Origin: Citromicrobium bathyomarinum
GTDB lineage: Bacteria > Pseudomonadota > Alphaproteobacteria > Sphingomonadales > Sphingomonadaceae
Reading direction: 5' to 3'
Length of the DNA stretch: 64,000 bases
Assembly: GCF_021021475.1 (NCBI RefSeq)
Contig: NZ_JAINWL010000001.1
Span: forward strand, 1,116,001 to 1,180,000
Under the pieces are notes generated by a model. The model made no database searches, was not told where the DNA came from, and saw nothing but the letters and a program-made list of their open reading frames with translations. Within the stretch, counting starts at the first letter, position 1; each line of letters opens with the position of its first letter. A program made the position numbers and the translations under genes. Of the stretch, positions 25,980-34,483 are shown piece after piece.

Positions 25980-28556
25980 CTAGAACACCCCGATGTCGTT
26001 GCTCAGCGATACGAAGGTGCCGTCGGCGCCGAACCCGATCAGGTCTGCGTGGCCATCGCCGTCGACATCGGCGACGATGCGCGGGAAGCGATCATTGCTG
26101 CTCCACCCGCCCGCACTATCGCTCGAACCGAATGCTTCGAGCGCCTGCTCCCACGCGCCGAAGGTGCCATCGCTCTGGCCATAGGCAACGTAGACGCCAT
26201 CACGGCCGAACCCGACGATGTCCGCCCGTCCGTCGCCGTTCACATCGGCGACCTCGCGCGGCAAGAGGTCGTCGCTGGACCACCCCCCCGCGCTCGCGGC
26301 GGTGCCGAATGCATTGGTCGCGAGGAAGTAGTCGCCGAAGGTGCCGTCCGTCTCGCCCAGCGCGACGAAGGCACCCGCCGACCCGAAGCCGACGAGATCG
26401 GCACGACCATCGCCGTTCACGTCCGCCACGGTGCGCGGATAGCGATCATTGCTGGTGAAGCCGCCTGCGCTGGGCGATTCGCCGAAGGCGTCGATGCCGA
26501 GGAAGTATTCGCCGAAGGTTCCGTTCGCCTGACCGAGCGCGACGTAGGTGCCATTGGCAGCAAAGCCGACGATATCGGCCCGGCCATCGCCATTCACATC
26601 GCCCATGACGCGCGGATAACGATCCGCGTTGACCCAGCCGCCGGCTTCGCTGTTGGTCCCGAAATTGGCCGTTGCGAGCAGCGTAGCACCGAAGCCGCCA
26701 TTGCCATCGGCCAGCGCGACATAGGTGCCGGCTGCCCCGAAACCGACGATGTCGGCATTCCCGTCGCCGTTCACGTCGGCAAGCATGCGCGGATAGCGAT
26801 TGGCGTCCGTCCAGCCACCGGCTTCATCGGCCGCGCCGAAGCCCTGATAGGCCAGAGTGGGCGCAGCGAAATTGCCATTGCCAGTGGCCAGCGCGACGTA
26901 CACGCCTGCCGATCCGAAGCCGATCAGATCGGCGCGCCCGTCTCCGTTCACGTCCGCTGCGGTGCGCGGATAGATGGTGTTGTTGACCCAGCCGCCGCCG
27001 GCGTCCGAATAGCCGAAGCTGGCGATCGCCAGCGTCGGATCGCCGAACAGGCCGATATTGATCGTGCCGTCGTCGAACTGCGCACGCTCCACATCGGACA
27101 GCGTATCGACGCCATCCGCGCCGGTGATCCGGACCCGCCCGTCACTCAGACGCTCGATCGAGTACTCGCCGCGGTTGCCGCTGAAGCGGGCCACATCGGT
27201 GCCGGTGCCGCCGAAGATCTCGTCATCGCCCAGACCGCCAACGAGCAGGTCGTTGCCCGCTTCGCCCCAAAGCCGATCGTTGCCGCCACCGCCGAAGATC
27301 TGGTCGTTCCCCGCGCCGCCGTCGATCTGATCAGCGCCGAGCAGGCCGGAGAGGATATCGTCGCCCTCATAGCCGAGCAGGATGTCGCGCCCGTCACCGC
27401 CGGTCAGCGTGTCCGGGTTGGCGGTACCGAAGAAGCGGTCGGGAAGGTCGTAGACATATTGCGTATTCACCGCCGGGAAGCCGCTGTTGATGAACAGCTG
27501 ACCGGTCTCAGCATTATACTGCAGAAGCTGCCCTTCGGTCTGCTCGGCGGCATAGAACGGGTCGCCCAGGGCATTGCCGGAGGGATCGAAGAGCTGGATG
27601 ATCGCGCGGTCGGTCTCCGCATCCTCCGGGCGGGACCAGACGATCGTTCCGTCGGGCAGCACCGTCACGCTTCCGCCCGACACGTCGGGAACAACGACCT
27701 CGGTTCCGACCGGCTGTCCATCGGTTCCGTAGTGGCGGACATGCAGATCCCCGCCATCACCCCAGACGACTGCCGCGTTGCCATCGGCCAGGGCGAAGAC
27801 GTCGCTCTGAAAACCGCTGGTCGAGGTTGCGATCGTAAAGCTGGTGCCGATCCGCTGGCCCAAGGCATCGACGCGCTCACCGACCAGATTGAAGGTGCCG
27901 TTGCCGCCTTCGGGACCGGCATCTTGCCAGATCACAAGGCTGCCGCTGCCCAGTTCCGCCGCCCGCACCGAACGCTGATCGCCCGCAGGATCGGCAACAA
28001 GGTTGAGGGTGGTGGTGGTTCCATCATCGAGAATCGCGACCCGTACGTCGCGCGTTTCCACGCCCTGCTCGGTCCGCTGGAGATAGTCGTAATAGACCTG
28101 CAGCGAGCCATCAGGGAGCCGGATCATGTCCGTGATATCGGAGGCGAACTCCGGCCACGGATACTGGTTCAGGAACGTGCCATCGGGCGCGAAGTCGAAG
28201 ATGTAGCGCGGATAGCCGCTCAGTTGCGACGTCTGGAACGCGAAGCTGCCATCCTCGAACGCGACACCGGTAAGCCCGTAGAATCCGGTGAACGTCGGTG
28301 ACGCTGCGTTGCCAGCCTGCACAGGAGAGCCGACCGCATTCCCCGCGGCATCGAAGCGCTGCACATAGAGCGTGTGAAGGACGTCGGACGATTCGTTGCG
28401 CGAGCGGGTGAGCTCATAGAAGACGACCGTTCCGCCGTCCGGCATGGCCAGCTGGAAGCGATCTCCGATGTCGTAGGTATAATTGGCATCGGGCGGCGGC
28501 GGCGTGGGCACCAGAGTCCGCGAACCATCCTCGATAATATACTGGATATCACTCAT
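25980..28556 (-). CDS. RTX calcium-binding protein with six FG-GAP/VCBS repeats
   Basis: 858 residues. About 370 residues at the N-terminus are beta-rich and may form a propeller (repeated FEDGSF, DGTI..W patterns). Residues about 385-455 are RTX nonapeptides (GGDGRDILLG, GGAGNDQIFG, GEAGNDLLVG) that bind calcium. From about 505 to the end are six copies of a 59-residue unit, FG..AGGW..RYPR..ADVNGDGRADIVGFG..G.YVAL, each with a DxNxDGxxD calcium loop. It has no Sec signal, so type I secretion is expected, but no such system is in the window. Start 28556 has GGAG 8 nt upstream; an in-frame TTG lies one codon before. The six repeats also form a tandem DNA repeat of about 177 bp at 25990-27040. 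Confidence 0.88.
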   Translation of the reverse strand: MSDIQYIIEDGSRTLVPTPPPPDANYTYDIGDRFQLAMPDGGTVVFYELTRSRNESSDVLHTLYVQRFDAAGNAVGSPVQAGNAASPTFTGFYGLTGVAFEDGSFAFQTSQLSGYPRYIFDFAPDGTFLNQYPWPEFASDITDMIRLPDGSLQVYYDYLQRTEQGVETRDVRVAILDDGTTTTLNLVADPAGDQRSVRAAELGSGSLVIWQDAGPEGGNGTFNLVGERVDALGQRIGTSFTIATSTSGFQSDVFALADGNAAVVWGDGGDLHVRHYGTDGQPVGTEVVVPDVSGGSVTVLPDGTIVWSRPEDAETDRAIIQLFDPSGNALGDPFYAAEQTEGQLLQYNAETGQLFINSGFPAVNTQYVYDLPDRFFGTANPDTLTGGDGRDILLGYEGDDILSGLLGADQIDGGAGNDQIFGGGGNDRLWGEAGNDLLVGGLGDDEIFGGTGTDVARFSGNRGEYSIERLSDGRVRITGADGVDTLSDVERAQFDDGTINIGLFGDPTLAIASFGYSDAGGGWVNNTIYPRTAADVNGDGRADLIGFGSAGVYVALATGNGNFAAPTLAYQGFGAADEAGGWTDANRYPRMLADVNGDGNADIVGFGAAGTYVALADGNGGFGATLLATANFGTNSEAGGWVNADRYPRVMGDVNGDGRADIVGFAANGTYVALGQANGTFGEYFLGIDAFGESPSAGGFTSNDRYPRTVADVNGDGRADLVGFGSAGAFVALGETDGTFGDYFLATNAFGTAASAGGWSSDDLLPREVADVNGDGRADIVGFGRDGVYVAYGQSDGTFGAWEQALEAFGSSDSAGGWSSNDRFPRIVADVDGDGHADLIGFGADGTFVSLSNDIGVF
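25990..27040 (-). repeat. tandem DNA repeat of about 177 bp encoding FG-GAP units
   Basis: Six diverged copies lie inside the RTX gene. The most conserved part is the stretch for RYPR..DVNGDGRADIVGF. Such a repeat can change copy number by recombination. Confidence 0.75.
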
Positions 28557-28734
28557 CAAACCATCTCCCCGGAGGCGCCTGGCAGCGCAAGGCTGCCCGC
28601 CTTCTACAGCAAAGTTCGGTCAGATATAAGTCGCTAGCCCGCCTCGTCTTTTCGGCAGGGACGCAAGGCCGGCCTGCGCCCTCGCCCGTTCGCCTCCCCG
28701 CCGGGTGATGGCCCCGACAGCGTCGTGGGCAAGC

Positions 28735-29412
28735 TCAGCGCGTGGACGAAAATGCGATCCGGTACGGCATGGCCGGCATGCCCGTTTCGGCAGAGCGGAA
28801 ATTCATGAAGCTGCCGTGATTGGCCCAGATCACATATCGCTGTCCGGGTGCGGCGACACACTCCATCGAGAAGGTCCGCCCGTCGTCGGACGCCCGAACC
28901 TTGCCATCGCACTGCGGCGGCGCGTTCTCCGGGCCGCTCGCGAAGCTGAAGCTGTCGCGCTGCATTTCGCGATCGAACGTGACCGACAGCGTGAAAGGTC
29001 CGGGTTCGACGACCCCGCCGTCGGCCGGGCTGCTCGATACGACTTGCGGCGCGGTCGAGCCAGAAGCCGCAGGCTTGCCACCCGTCGACAGGGCGCCGGA
29101 CGCCATGAGTATGATGAGTACGGTCAGTGCCACGATGATGCCTCCTGTGATGAACGGCCATGGTCCTGACCGCCGCGGGGCGGCCCCGTCGATCACGGAA
29201 ATCTCGTCACGATTTTTCTGGGCGGCATAGATCCGCGCGGCCTCGCGGCTGCTGCCCACGCCCAGCTTGCGCCGGGCGCTGCGCAGCAGCTCGTTGGCCG
29301 CCGCTTCGCTATCGCCGGTATGCGCGATCGCGCTTTTGACGGTGTGCCCTTCGGCCAGCAGGCCGAGGATGGCGCGCTCCCGGTCGGTCAGTTCGCCGGG
29401 TGCCGCCACCAT
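28735..29412 (-). CDS. ToxR-like membrane regulator: LuxR-type HTH, TM segment, Ig-like domain
   Basis: 225 residues. Residues about 7-62 are a LuxR/GerE helix-turn-helix ([20 protein letters not shown], then [16 protein letters not shown]). A single transmembrane segment ([20 protein letters not shown]) spans about 88-107. The remainder, presumably periplasmic, resembles a Big_5 Ig-like domain ([28 protein letters not shown]). Such inside-HTH/outside-sensor topology recalls ToxR/CadC but with a different HTH family and sensor. The start at 29412 lies 8 bp after the dxs stop; longer upstream codons would overlap dxs. It is followed 178 bp later by the RTX gene on the same strand, a plausible target. 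Confidence 0.75.
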   Translation of the reverse strand: MVAAPGELTDRERAILGLLAEGHTVKSAIAHTGDSEAAANELLRSARRKLGVGSSREAARIYAAQKNRDEISVIDGAAPRRSGPWPFITGGIIVALTVLIILMASGALSTGGKPAASGSTAPQVVSSSPADGGVVEPGPFTLSVTFDREMQRDSFSFASGPENAPPQCDGKVRASDDGRTFSMECVAAPGQRYVIWANHGSFMNFRSAETGMPAMPYRIAFSSTR

Positions 29413-29419
29413 TCGCGCT

Positions 29420-31351
29420 CTAGGCCCTCGCCTCTTCGACCCCTGCCGAATTGTGGCGCAGCGCAGCCAGCACGGTATCGAGGATGTTCGCGGCATTGAG
29501 CCCGGCCTCGTCGTACTGCTTCTTGGGATCGTCCTGATCCTGGAAGATATCGGGCAGGCGCATGGTGCGCACTTTCAGCCCTTCGTCGAGCAGGCCGGAA
29601 TCGCTGGCGAAGGTCAGCACATGCGCGCCGAGCCCGCCGATCGCGGCCTCCTCGATCGTCACCACGACATCGTGATCGCGCATCGCCTTCTCGATCAGCG
29701 CGGTGTCGAGCGGCTTGGCGAAGCGCATGTCCGCTACCGTGGTCGACAGGCCGCGTGCCTCCAGCTGCTCCGCCGCGTCGAGCGCTTCGCCCAGACGCGT
29801 GCCGAGCGAAAGGATCGCGACCTTGCTGCCTTCCTTGACGATGCGGCCCTTGCCGATCTCCAGCTTTTCCAGCTTCTCGGGAATCTCGACGCCCGTGCCC
29901 GCGCCGCGCGGGTAGCGGAAGGCGATGGGGCCGTCGTCGTATTCGGCGGCGGTGTAGGTCATGTGCGCCAGCTCCGCCTCGTCGGCGGCGGCCATCACCA
30001 CCATGTTGGGCAGCGTGGCGAGATAGGTGACGTCGAAGCTGCCCGCATGGGTCGCACCATCCGCGCCGACCAGCCCCGCGCGGTCGATCGCGAAGCGCAC
30101 CGGCAGGTTCTGGATCGCCACGTCGTGGACCACCTGGTCGTAGGCGCGCTGGAGGAAGGTCGAATAGATCGCCGCGAACGGCCGCATGCCCTGCGCGGCG
30201 AGGCCGGCGGCAAAGGTCACCCCGTGCTGTTCGGCAATGCCGACGTCAAAGGTGCGCTCCGGGTGCGCCTTGGCGAATTTGTCGACGCCCGTTCCGCTCG
30301 GCATGGCGGCGGTGATCGCGACGATCCGCTTGTCGGTCTCGGCCAGCTTGGCGAGCGTTTCGCCGAACACGTTCTGGTAGTTGGGCGGCCCGCCCGACGA
30401 TTTCTTCTGTTCGCCGGTGATGACGTCGAACTTGGAGACGCCGTGATACTTGTCGGACGCCTGTTCGGCGAACTTGTAGCCCTTGCCCTTCTCGGTCACG
30501 ACGTGGATCAGCACCGGGCCCTGATCGCTGTCGCGCACGTTCTCCAGCACCGGGATCAGGTGGTCGAGATTGTGCCCGTCGATCGGCCCGACGTAGTAGA
30601 AGCCCAGTTCCTCGAACAGGGTCCCGCCGGTCACCATGCCGCGGGTGAACTCCTCCGCCTTGCCGAGCGAGGAGTGAATCCGGCGGTGCATCTTCTTGGC
30701 GACCTTGGAGGCAAGGCTGCGCAGGCCGAGATATTCGCCGCTCGATACGACGCGCGCCAGATAGGCGGACAGGCCGCCCACAGGCGGGGCGATCGACATG
30801 TCGTTATCGTTGAGGATCACCACGAGGCGATTGCCCGCCTGTTCGGCATTGTTCATCGCCTCGTAGGCCATGCCGGCGCTCATCGCGCCATCGCCGATCA
30901 CCGCGATCGCGCGGCCCGGCTTGTCCTGCAGCTTGTTGGCCATGGCAAAGCCGATGCCCGCGCTGATCGAAGTAGAGCTGTGCGCCGCGCCGAACGGGTC
31001 GTATTCGCTCTCGGAGCGCTTGGTGAAGCCCGACAGGCCGCCGCCCTGACGCAGCGTGCGGATGCGATCGCGCCGCCCGGTCAGGATCTTGTGCGGGTAG
31101 CACTGGTGGCCCACGTCCCAGATCAGACGGTCTTCGGGCGTGTTGAAGATGTAATGGATCGCCACGGTCAGCTCGACCACGCCGAGGCCGGAGCCCAAGT
31201 GCCCGCCGGTGGTACCGACCGCATCGATCATTTCGGTGCGCAATTCGTCGGCCAGCTGGCGCAGCTTGCCACGCTCAAGTTTCCGGAGGTCGGCGGGAAG
31301 ATTGACCTGGTCGAGCAGGGGCGTTTCGGGACGTTCAGACATGACGTCCAT
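29420..31351 (-). CDS. dxs: 1-deoxy-D-xylulose-5-phosphate synthase
   Basis: 643 residues. It condenses pyruvate and glyceraldehyde 3-phosphate with TPP, the first step of the MEP isoprenoid pathway, in the cytoplasm. Clear motifs are [26 protein letters not shown], the TPP-binding [17 protein letters not shown] and [18 protein letters not shown]. The start at 31351 (MDVMSERP) was chosen because GAGGGAG lies exactly 7 nt upstream; an ATG 3 codons later lacks this. The Zur-like gene precedes it by 58 bp, and the ToxR-like gene follows by 7 bp. Confidence 0.96.
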   Translation of the reverse strand: MDVMSERPETPLLDQVNLPADLRKLERGKLRQLADELRTEMIDAVGTTGGHLGSGLGVVELTVAIHYIFNTPEDRLIWDVGHQCYPHKILTGRRDRIRTLRQGGGLSGFTKRSESEYDPFGAAHSSTSISAGIGFAMANKLQDKPGRAIAVIGDGAMSAGMAYEAMNNAEQAGNRLVVILNDNDMSIAPPVGGLSAYLARVVSSGEYLGLRSLASKVAKKMHRRIHSSLGKAEEFTRGMVTGGTLFEELGFYYVGPIDGHNLDHLIPVLENVRDSDQGPVLIHVVTEKGKGYKFAEQASDKYHGVSKFDVITGEQKKSSGGPPNYQNVFGETLAKLAETDKRIVAITAAMPSGTGVDKFAKAHPERTFDVGIAEQHGVTFAAGLAAQGMRPFAAIYSTFLQRAYDQVVHDVAIQNLPVRFAIDRAGLVGADGATHAGSFDVTYLATLPNMVVMAAADEAELAHMTYTAAEYDDGPIAFRYPRGAGTGVEIPEKLEKLEIGKGRIVKEGSKVAILSLGTRLGEALDAAEQLEARGLSTTVADMRFAKPLDTALIEKAMRDHDVVVTIEEAAIGGLGAHVLTFASDSGLLDEGLKVRTMRLPDIFQDQDDPKKQYDEAGLNAANILDTVLAALRHNSAGVEEARA

Positions 31352-31409
31352 GTCTAGACTCCCTCTTTCGGCTTGTCGATTCAAAGCGCTTCGTGTCCGG
31401 ATCGACGTT

Positions 31410-31880
31410 TCAGCGGCTGCATTCGGCGCACAGGCCGCGCAGCTCGATCACCGGGCGCACGTCGGAATAGCCCGCATCGCGGCCCGCTTCGCGCAAGGCG
31501 CCGGTGACCCGGTCATCGTCGATATGATCCGCCGCGCCGCAATCGTCGCAGATCAGGAAGATGCAGTCGTGCCGGCACCCGGGGTGCGAGTTGACGAGGA
31601 AGGCGTTTGCGCTCTCGATCCGGTTGGCGAGGTTGCCGCGCACGAAGATGTCGAGAATGCGATAGACGCTGTTGGGCGCGACCCGGCTGCCGCGCTGATT
31701 GCTGAGGTTTTCGGCGATGTCGTAGGCCGAGACGGGCCGGGTATGCTTGGCCAGTTCCTCGAACACTTCGGCGCGCATACCCGTCCAGCGTTCGCCCTGT
31801 TCTTCGAGCGAGCGTTTCGCGGCCTCGGCAAGGGCCTCGCCCTCGTGTTCCTTGTGCGTGTGTCGGTGTGCAGTAGCCAT
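31410..31880 (-). CDS. zur: Fur-family regulator, Zur-like
   Basis: 156 residues. A winged helix ([30 protein letters not shown], roughly residues 46-76) is followed by the dimerisation domain with [17 protein letters not shown] and a terminal CAEC, supplying the structural Cys4 zinc site. A His-rich N-terminus (HRHTHKEH) is notable. The combination and the VYRILDIFV helix fit the Zur branch, which represses zinc-uptake genes when zinc is bound. No zinc transporter genes are next to it. Zur rather than Fur is a motif-based judgement. Confidence 0.82.
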   Translation of the reverse strand: MATAHRHTHKEHEGEALAEAAKRSLEEQGERWTGMRAEVFEELAKHTRPVSAYDIAENLSNQRGSRVAPNSVYRILDIFVRGNLANRIESANAFLVNSHPGCRHDCIFLICDDCGAADHIDDDRVTGALREAGRDAGYSDVRPVIELRGLCAECSR

Positions 31881-31937
31881 GGCTGACTAGATAGCGTGCC
31901 CCGGAGCGCCTTTCCAGTTCGCGCGTGCGGGGCCGCT

Positions 31938-32633
31938 TCAATCCTTCAGGAAGCTGGCGCGGTAGACCGCCGGATAGAATTCCTTGAGCGCGGCGACCTT
32001 GGGCGCATCCCAGCGAACGATATAGCCGTGGCGCGGGTTCTTGAGCGCGAAGTTCTGGTGATAGTCCTCCGCCGGATAGAACGCCTGCGCGCGCACGATA
32101 TCGGTCACGATCGGCTTGTCCCACACGCCGGAGCGTTTCATTTGTGCAAGATAGGCCTTGGCCACGCGCAACTGTTCGGCCGAGGTCGGTATTACCTCTG
32201 CATTGTACTGCGATCCGCGATCCGGCCCCTGCCGGTTGCGCAGAGTCGGGTCCGCGACCACCGAGAAGAAGATCCGCAGCAGCTGGTCGTAACGGATCTG
32301 CGAGGGATCATAGGTGATCTTCACCGCCTCGACATGGTCGGTCACCCCACTGGAGACGAGCTTGTAACTCGCCTGCCGCTCGGTCCCGCCGTGATAGCCG
32401 GCAACCGCGCTCTTCACGCCTTTGACGTGGCTGAACACCGCCTCGACACCCCAGAAGCATCCGCCTGCGAAGATCGCGGTCTTGAGCCCGCTTTCCTTCG
32501 CCTTGGTCTGGGCTATCGGCGCGCGGACGTGGTTTTCCGCCGCCATCGCCTGCCCGCACCCGGCCAGCGCGAGCGATCCTGCAAGCAGCAGGCCGAGCAT
32601 GCCGGAGGCAAGGCCGGGGCGGCGCGCGGCCAT
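31938..32633 (-). CDS. msrA: peptide-methionine (S)-S-oxide reductase, lipoprotein form
   Basis: 231 residues. Catalytic Cys in GGCFWGVEAVFSHVKGV; also GYHGGTERQASYKLVSSGVT and RSQYNAEV-like RGSQYNAEVIP, typical of MsrA. A lipoprotein signal (GLLLAGSLALAGC) precedes it, so it should be anchored in the envelope, the counterpart of the lipoprotein MsrB at 12572. Together they would repair both sulfoxide epimers in periplasmic proteins. Its start overlaps the stop of a 39-codon ORF by one base (TGATG), which indicates translational coupling. Confidence 0.92.
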   Translation of the reverse strand: MAARRPGLASGMLGLLLAGSLALAGCGQAMAAENHVRAPIAQTKAKESGLKTAIFAGGCFWGVEAVFSHVKGVKSAVAGYHGGTERQASYKLVSSGVTDHVEAVKITYDPSQIRYDQLLRIFFSVVADPTLRNRQGPDRGSQYNAEVIPTSAEQLRVAKAYLAQMKRSGVWDKPIVTDIVRAQAFYPAEDYHQNFALKNPRHGYIVRWDAPKVAALKEFYPAVYRASFLKD

Positions 32634-32752
32634 CAGAAGAGCCCCAGCGCGAGGCCTTCTACCCCGCCGAAGCGGGTTGCCAGCAATGCGACGGCACCAA
32701 GGCCAAAGCCGATGCCGAAATTGCGGAAAAGGTCGGAACTGAAGAACTTCAT
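32633..32752 (-). CDS. 39-residue hydrophobic peptide coupled to msrA
   Basis: The frame reads MKFFSSDLFRNFGIGFGLG followed by a hydrophobic stretch (AVALLATRF) and ends GLALGLF. A single membrane-spanning helix is plausible. Its TGA shares its last base with the msrA ATG. A weak purine stretch (GAGCAG) precedes the start and a 14-bp palindrome lies about 48 bp upstream. I do not recognise the family. Short length means automated gene finders would skip it. It could be a leader peptide controlling msrA or a small membrane protein. Confidence 0.5.
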   Translation of the reverse strand: MKFFSSDLFRNFGIGFGLGAVALLATRFGGVEGLALGLF

Positions 32753-32799
32753 GGGACTGCTCGTTCGTGTGTCTCAATAGCTACGTGAGCAATGGATGT

Positions 32800-32813
32800 A
32801 GGGATGCATCCCT
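32800..32813. promoter_or_regulatory. perfect 14-bp palindrome upstream of the msrA unit
   Basis: AGGGATGCATCCCT is a perfect dyad 48 bp upstream of the small ORF that leads msrA. It has no spacer, as expected for a dimeric repressor or activator site. It lies between purH and the msrA unit. Confidence 0.4.
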
Positions 32814-32890
32814 GTCGTCGCGGTGAATTCGACGAACAGCTACGGCTAACCGTGCAAGACCTAGGACGAGGCATGCCCGCCGCTGCCATA

Positions 32891-34480
32891 TCAGTGGCGG
32901 AAGTGGCGCATTCCGGTGAAAACCATCGCCAAGCCGGCCTCGTTCGCGGCGTCGATCACTTCCTGGTCGCGCATCGAACCACCCGGCTGGATGATCGCGG
33001 TCGCGCCTGCCTCGGCTGCGGCCAGCAGGCCGTCGGCGAAGGGGAAGAACGCATCGGAGGCGACTGCACTGCCGACCGTGCGCGGCTCTGCCCAGCCGTA
33101 TTTCTCGGCGGCCTCGGCGGCCTTGATCGCGGCGATGCGGCTCGAATCGCGGCGGTTCATCTGGCCCGCGCCGATCCCGGCGGTCGCGCCGTCCTTGGCA
33201 TAGACGATCGCGTTGGACTTGACGTGGCGCGCGACGGTCCATGCGAACAGGCAGTCCTTCAGCTCCTGCTGCGTCGGTTCGCGCCTCGTCACGAGTTTCA
33301 GATCATCGGTCGAAATGGTCGCGTTGTCGCGGCTCTGCACCAGCAGCCCGCCGGTGATCGGCTTGACGCTGAGCCCCTCGCGCCGCGGATCGGGCAGGTC
33401 GCCGACGGTCAGCAGGCGCAGGTTCTTCTTCTTGGCAAAGGCCTCCCGCGCCTCGTCGCTCACGCTCGGCGCGATGACGACTTCGGTGAAGATCTCGCAG
33501 ATCGCGCGCGCGGTCTCGCCGTCGAGCTCGCGATTGACTGCGACGATCCCGCCGAAGGCCGAGACGCTGTCGCATGCGAGCGCTTCGTTCCACGCATCGA
33601 TCAGCGTGCCACGCTGGGCCACGCCGCACGGGTTGGCGTGCTTGACGATCACCACCGCGGGCTCCTGCCCGGCGAATTCCGCGCACAGTTCCAGCGCGGC
33701 GTCGGCGTCGTTGTAATTGTTGTAGCTCAGCTCCTTGCCCTGCAGCTGCTCGGCCTGCGCAATGCCCTGCGCGTGCGGCCCGGTCGGCGTATAGAGCGCG
33801 GCCTGCTGGTGCGGGTTCTCGCCATAGCGCAGCACGGTGGGCGCCTTGCCACCGACCGAGAGGTAGTCGGGAAATTGCTGCTGCTGGTCGGCAAAGGCGA
33901 ACCACTGGCTGATCATCGCATCATAGGCGGCGGTTGCGGCGAAGGCCTTGGCCGCCATCTTGCGCCGGAAATCGAGGCTGGTGCCGCCCTTGCCGCTTTC
34001 CAGTTCCGCGATCAGCGTGGGATAATCCGCCGGATCGGTGAGGATGGTCACGAACTGGTGGTTCTTCGCTGCCGAGCGGACCATCGAAGGACCGCCGATA
34101 TCGATATTCTCGATGACCTCGGGCCGGTCCGCGCCCTTCGCGACGGTCGCCTCGAACGGGTAGAGATTGACCACCACCAGATCGATCGCGCCGATCTCGT
34201 GCTCTTCCATCGAGGCGACGTGATCCTCGTTGTCGCGCAGCGCCAGCAGCCCGCCGTGGACCTTGGGGTGGAGCGTCTTTACCCGCCCGTCCATCATCTC
34301 GGGGAAGCCCGTCAGGTCGGAGACATCGCGCACCTCCAGCCCCGCTTCGCGCAGCGCCCTGGCGGTGCCGCCGGTCGATACGAGCTCCACGCCCCGGTCG
34401 GCGAGGGCGCGGCCAAGCTGGGGCAATCCCTCCTTGTCGGAAACCGAAAGGAGAGCCCTGCGGATAGCGATGTCAGTCAC
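32891..34480 (-). CDS. purH: bifunctional AICAR transformylase/IMP cyclohydrolase
   Basis: 529 residues, the family length. It makes the last two steps to IMP. The N-terminal MGS-like cyclohydrolase domain shows [26 protein letters not shown] and [11 protein letters not shown]; the C-terminal transformylase shows [26 protein letters not shown] and the [20 protein letters not shown] segment (described by its first 20 residues). The start is GTG at 34480, only 3 bp after the stop of the heparinase-like gene, so translation is probably coupled. The C-terminal FTGMRHFRH is canonical. Confidence 0.96.
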   Translation of the reverse strand: MTDIAIRRALLSVSDKEGLPQLGRALADRGVELVSTGGTARALREAGLEVRDVSDLTGFPEMMDGRVKTLHPKVHGGLLALRDNEDHVASMEEHEIGAIDLVVVNLYPFEATVAKGADRPEVIENIDIGGPSMVRSAAKNHQFVTILTDPADYPTLIAELESGKGGTSLDFRRKMAAKAFAATAAYDAMISQWFAFADQQQQFPDYLSVGGKAPTVLRYGENPHQQAALYTPTGPHAQGIAQAEQLQGKELSYNNYNDADAALELCAEFAGQEPAVVIVKHANPCGVAQRGTLIDAWNEALACDSVSAFGGIVAVNRELDGETARAICEIFTEVVIAPSVSDEAREAFAKKKNLRLLTVGDLPDPRREGLSVKPITGGLLVQSRDNATISTDDLKLVTRREPTQQELKDCLFAWTVARHVKSNAIVYAKDGATAGIGAGQMNRRDSSRIAAIKAAEAAEKYGWAEPRTVGSAVASDAFFPFADGLLAAAEAGATAIIQPGGSMRDQEVIDAANEAGLAMVFTGMRHFRH

Positions 34481-34483
34481 GTG

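Noticed and set aside
25990-27040. Regular repeats considered as a CRISPR-like array
   Set aside because: The units are about 177 bp, diverged, in frame and encode FG-GAP motifs; they are protein repeats.
26049-28301. A 750-codon plus-strand frame opposite the RTX gene
   Set aside because: Its periodicity simply mirrors the tandem repeats of the minus-strand RTX gene; no independent motif or start signal.
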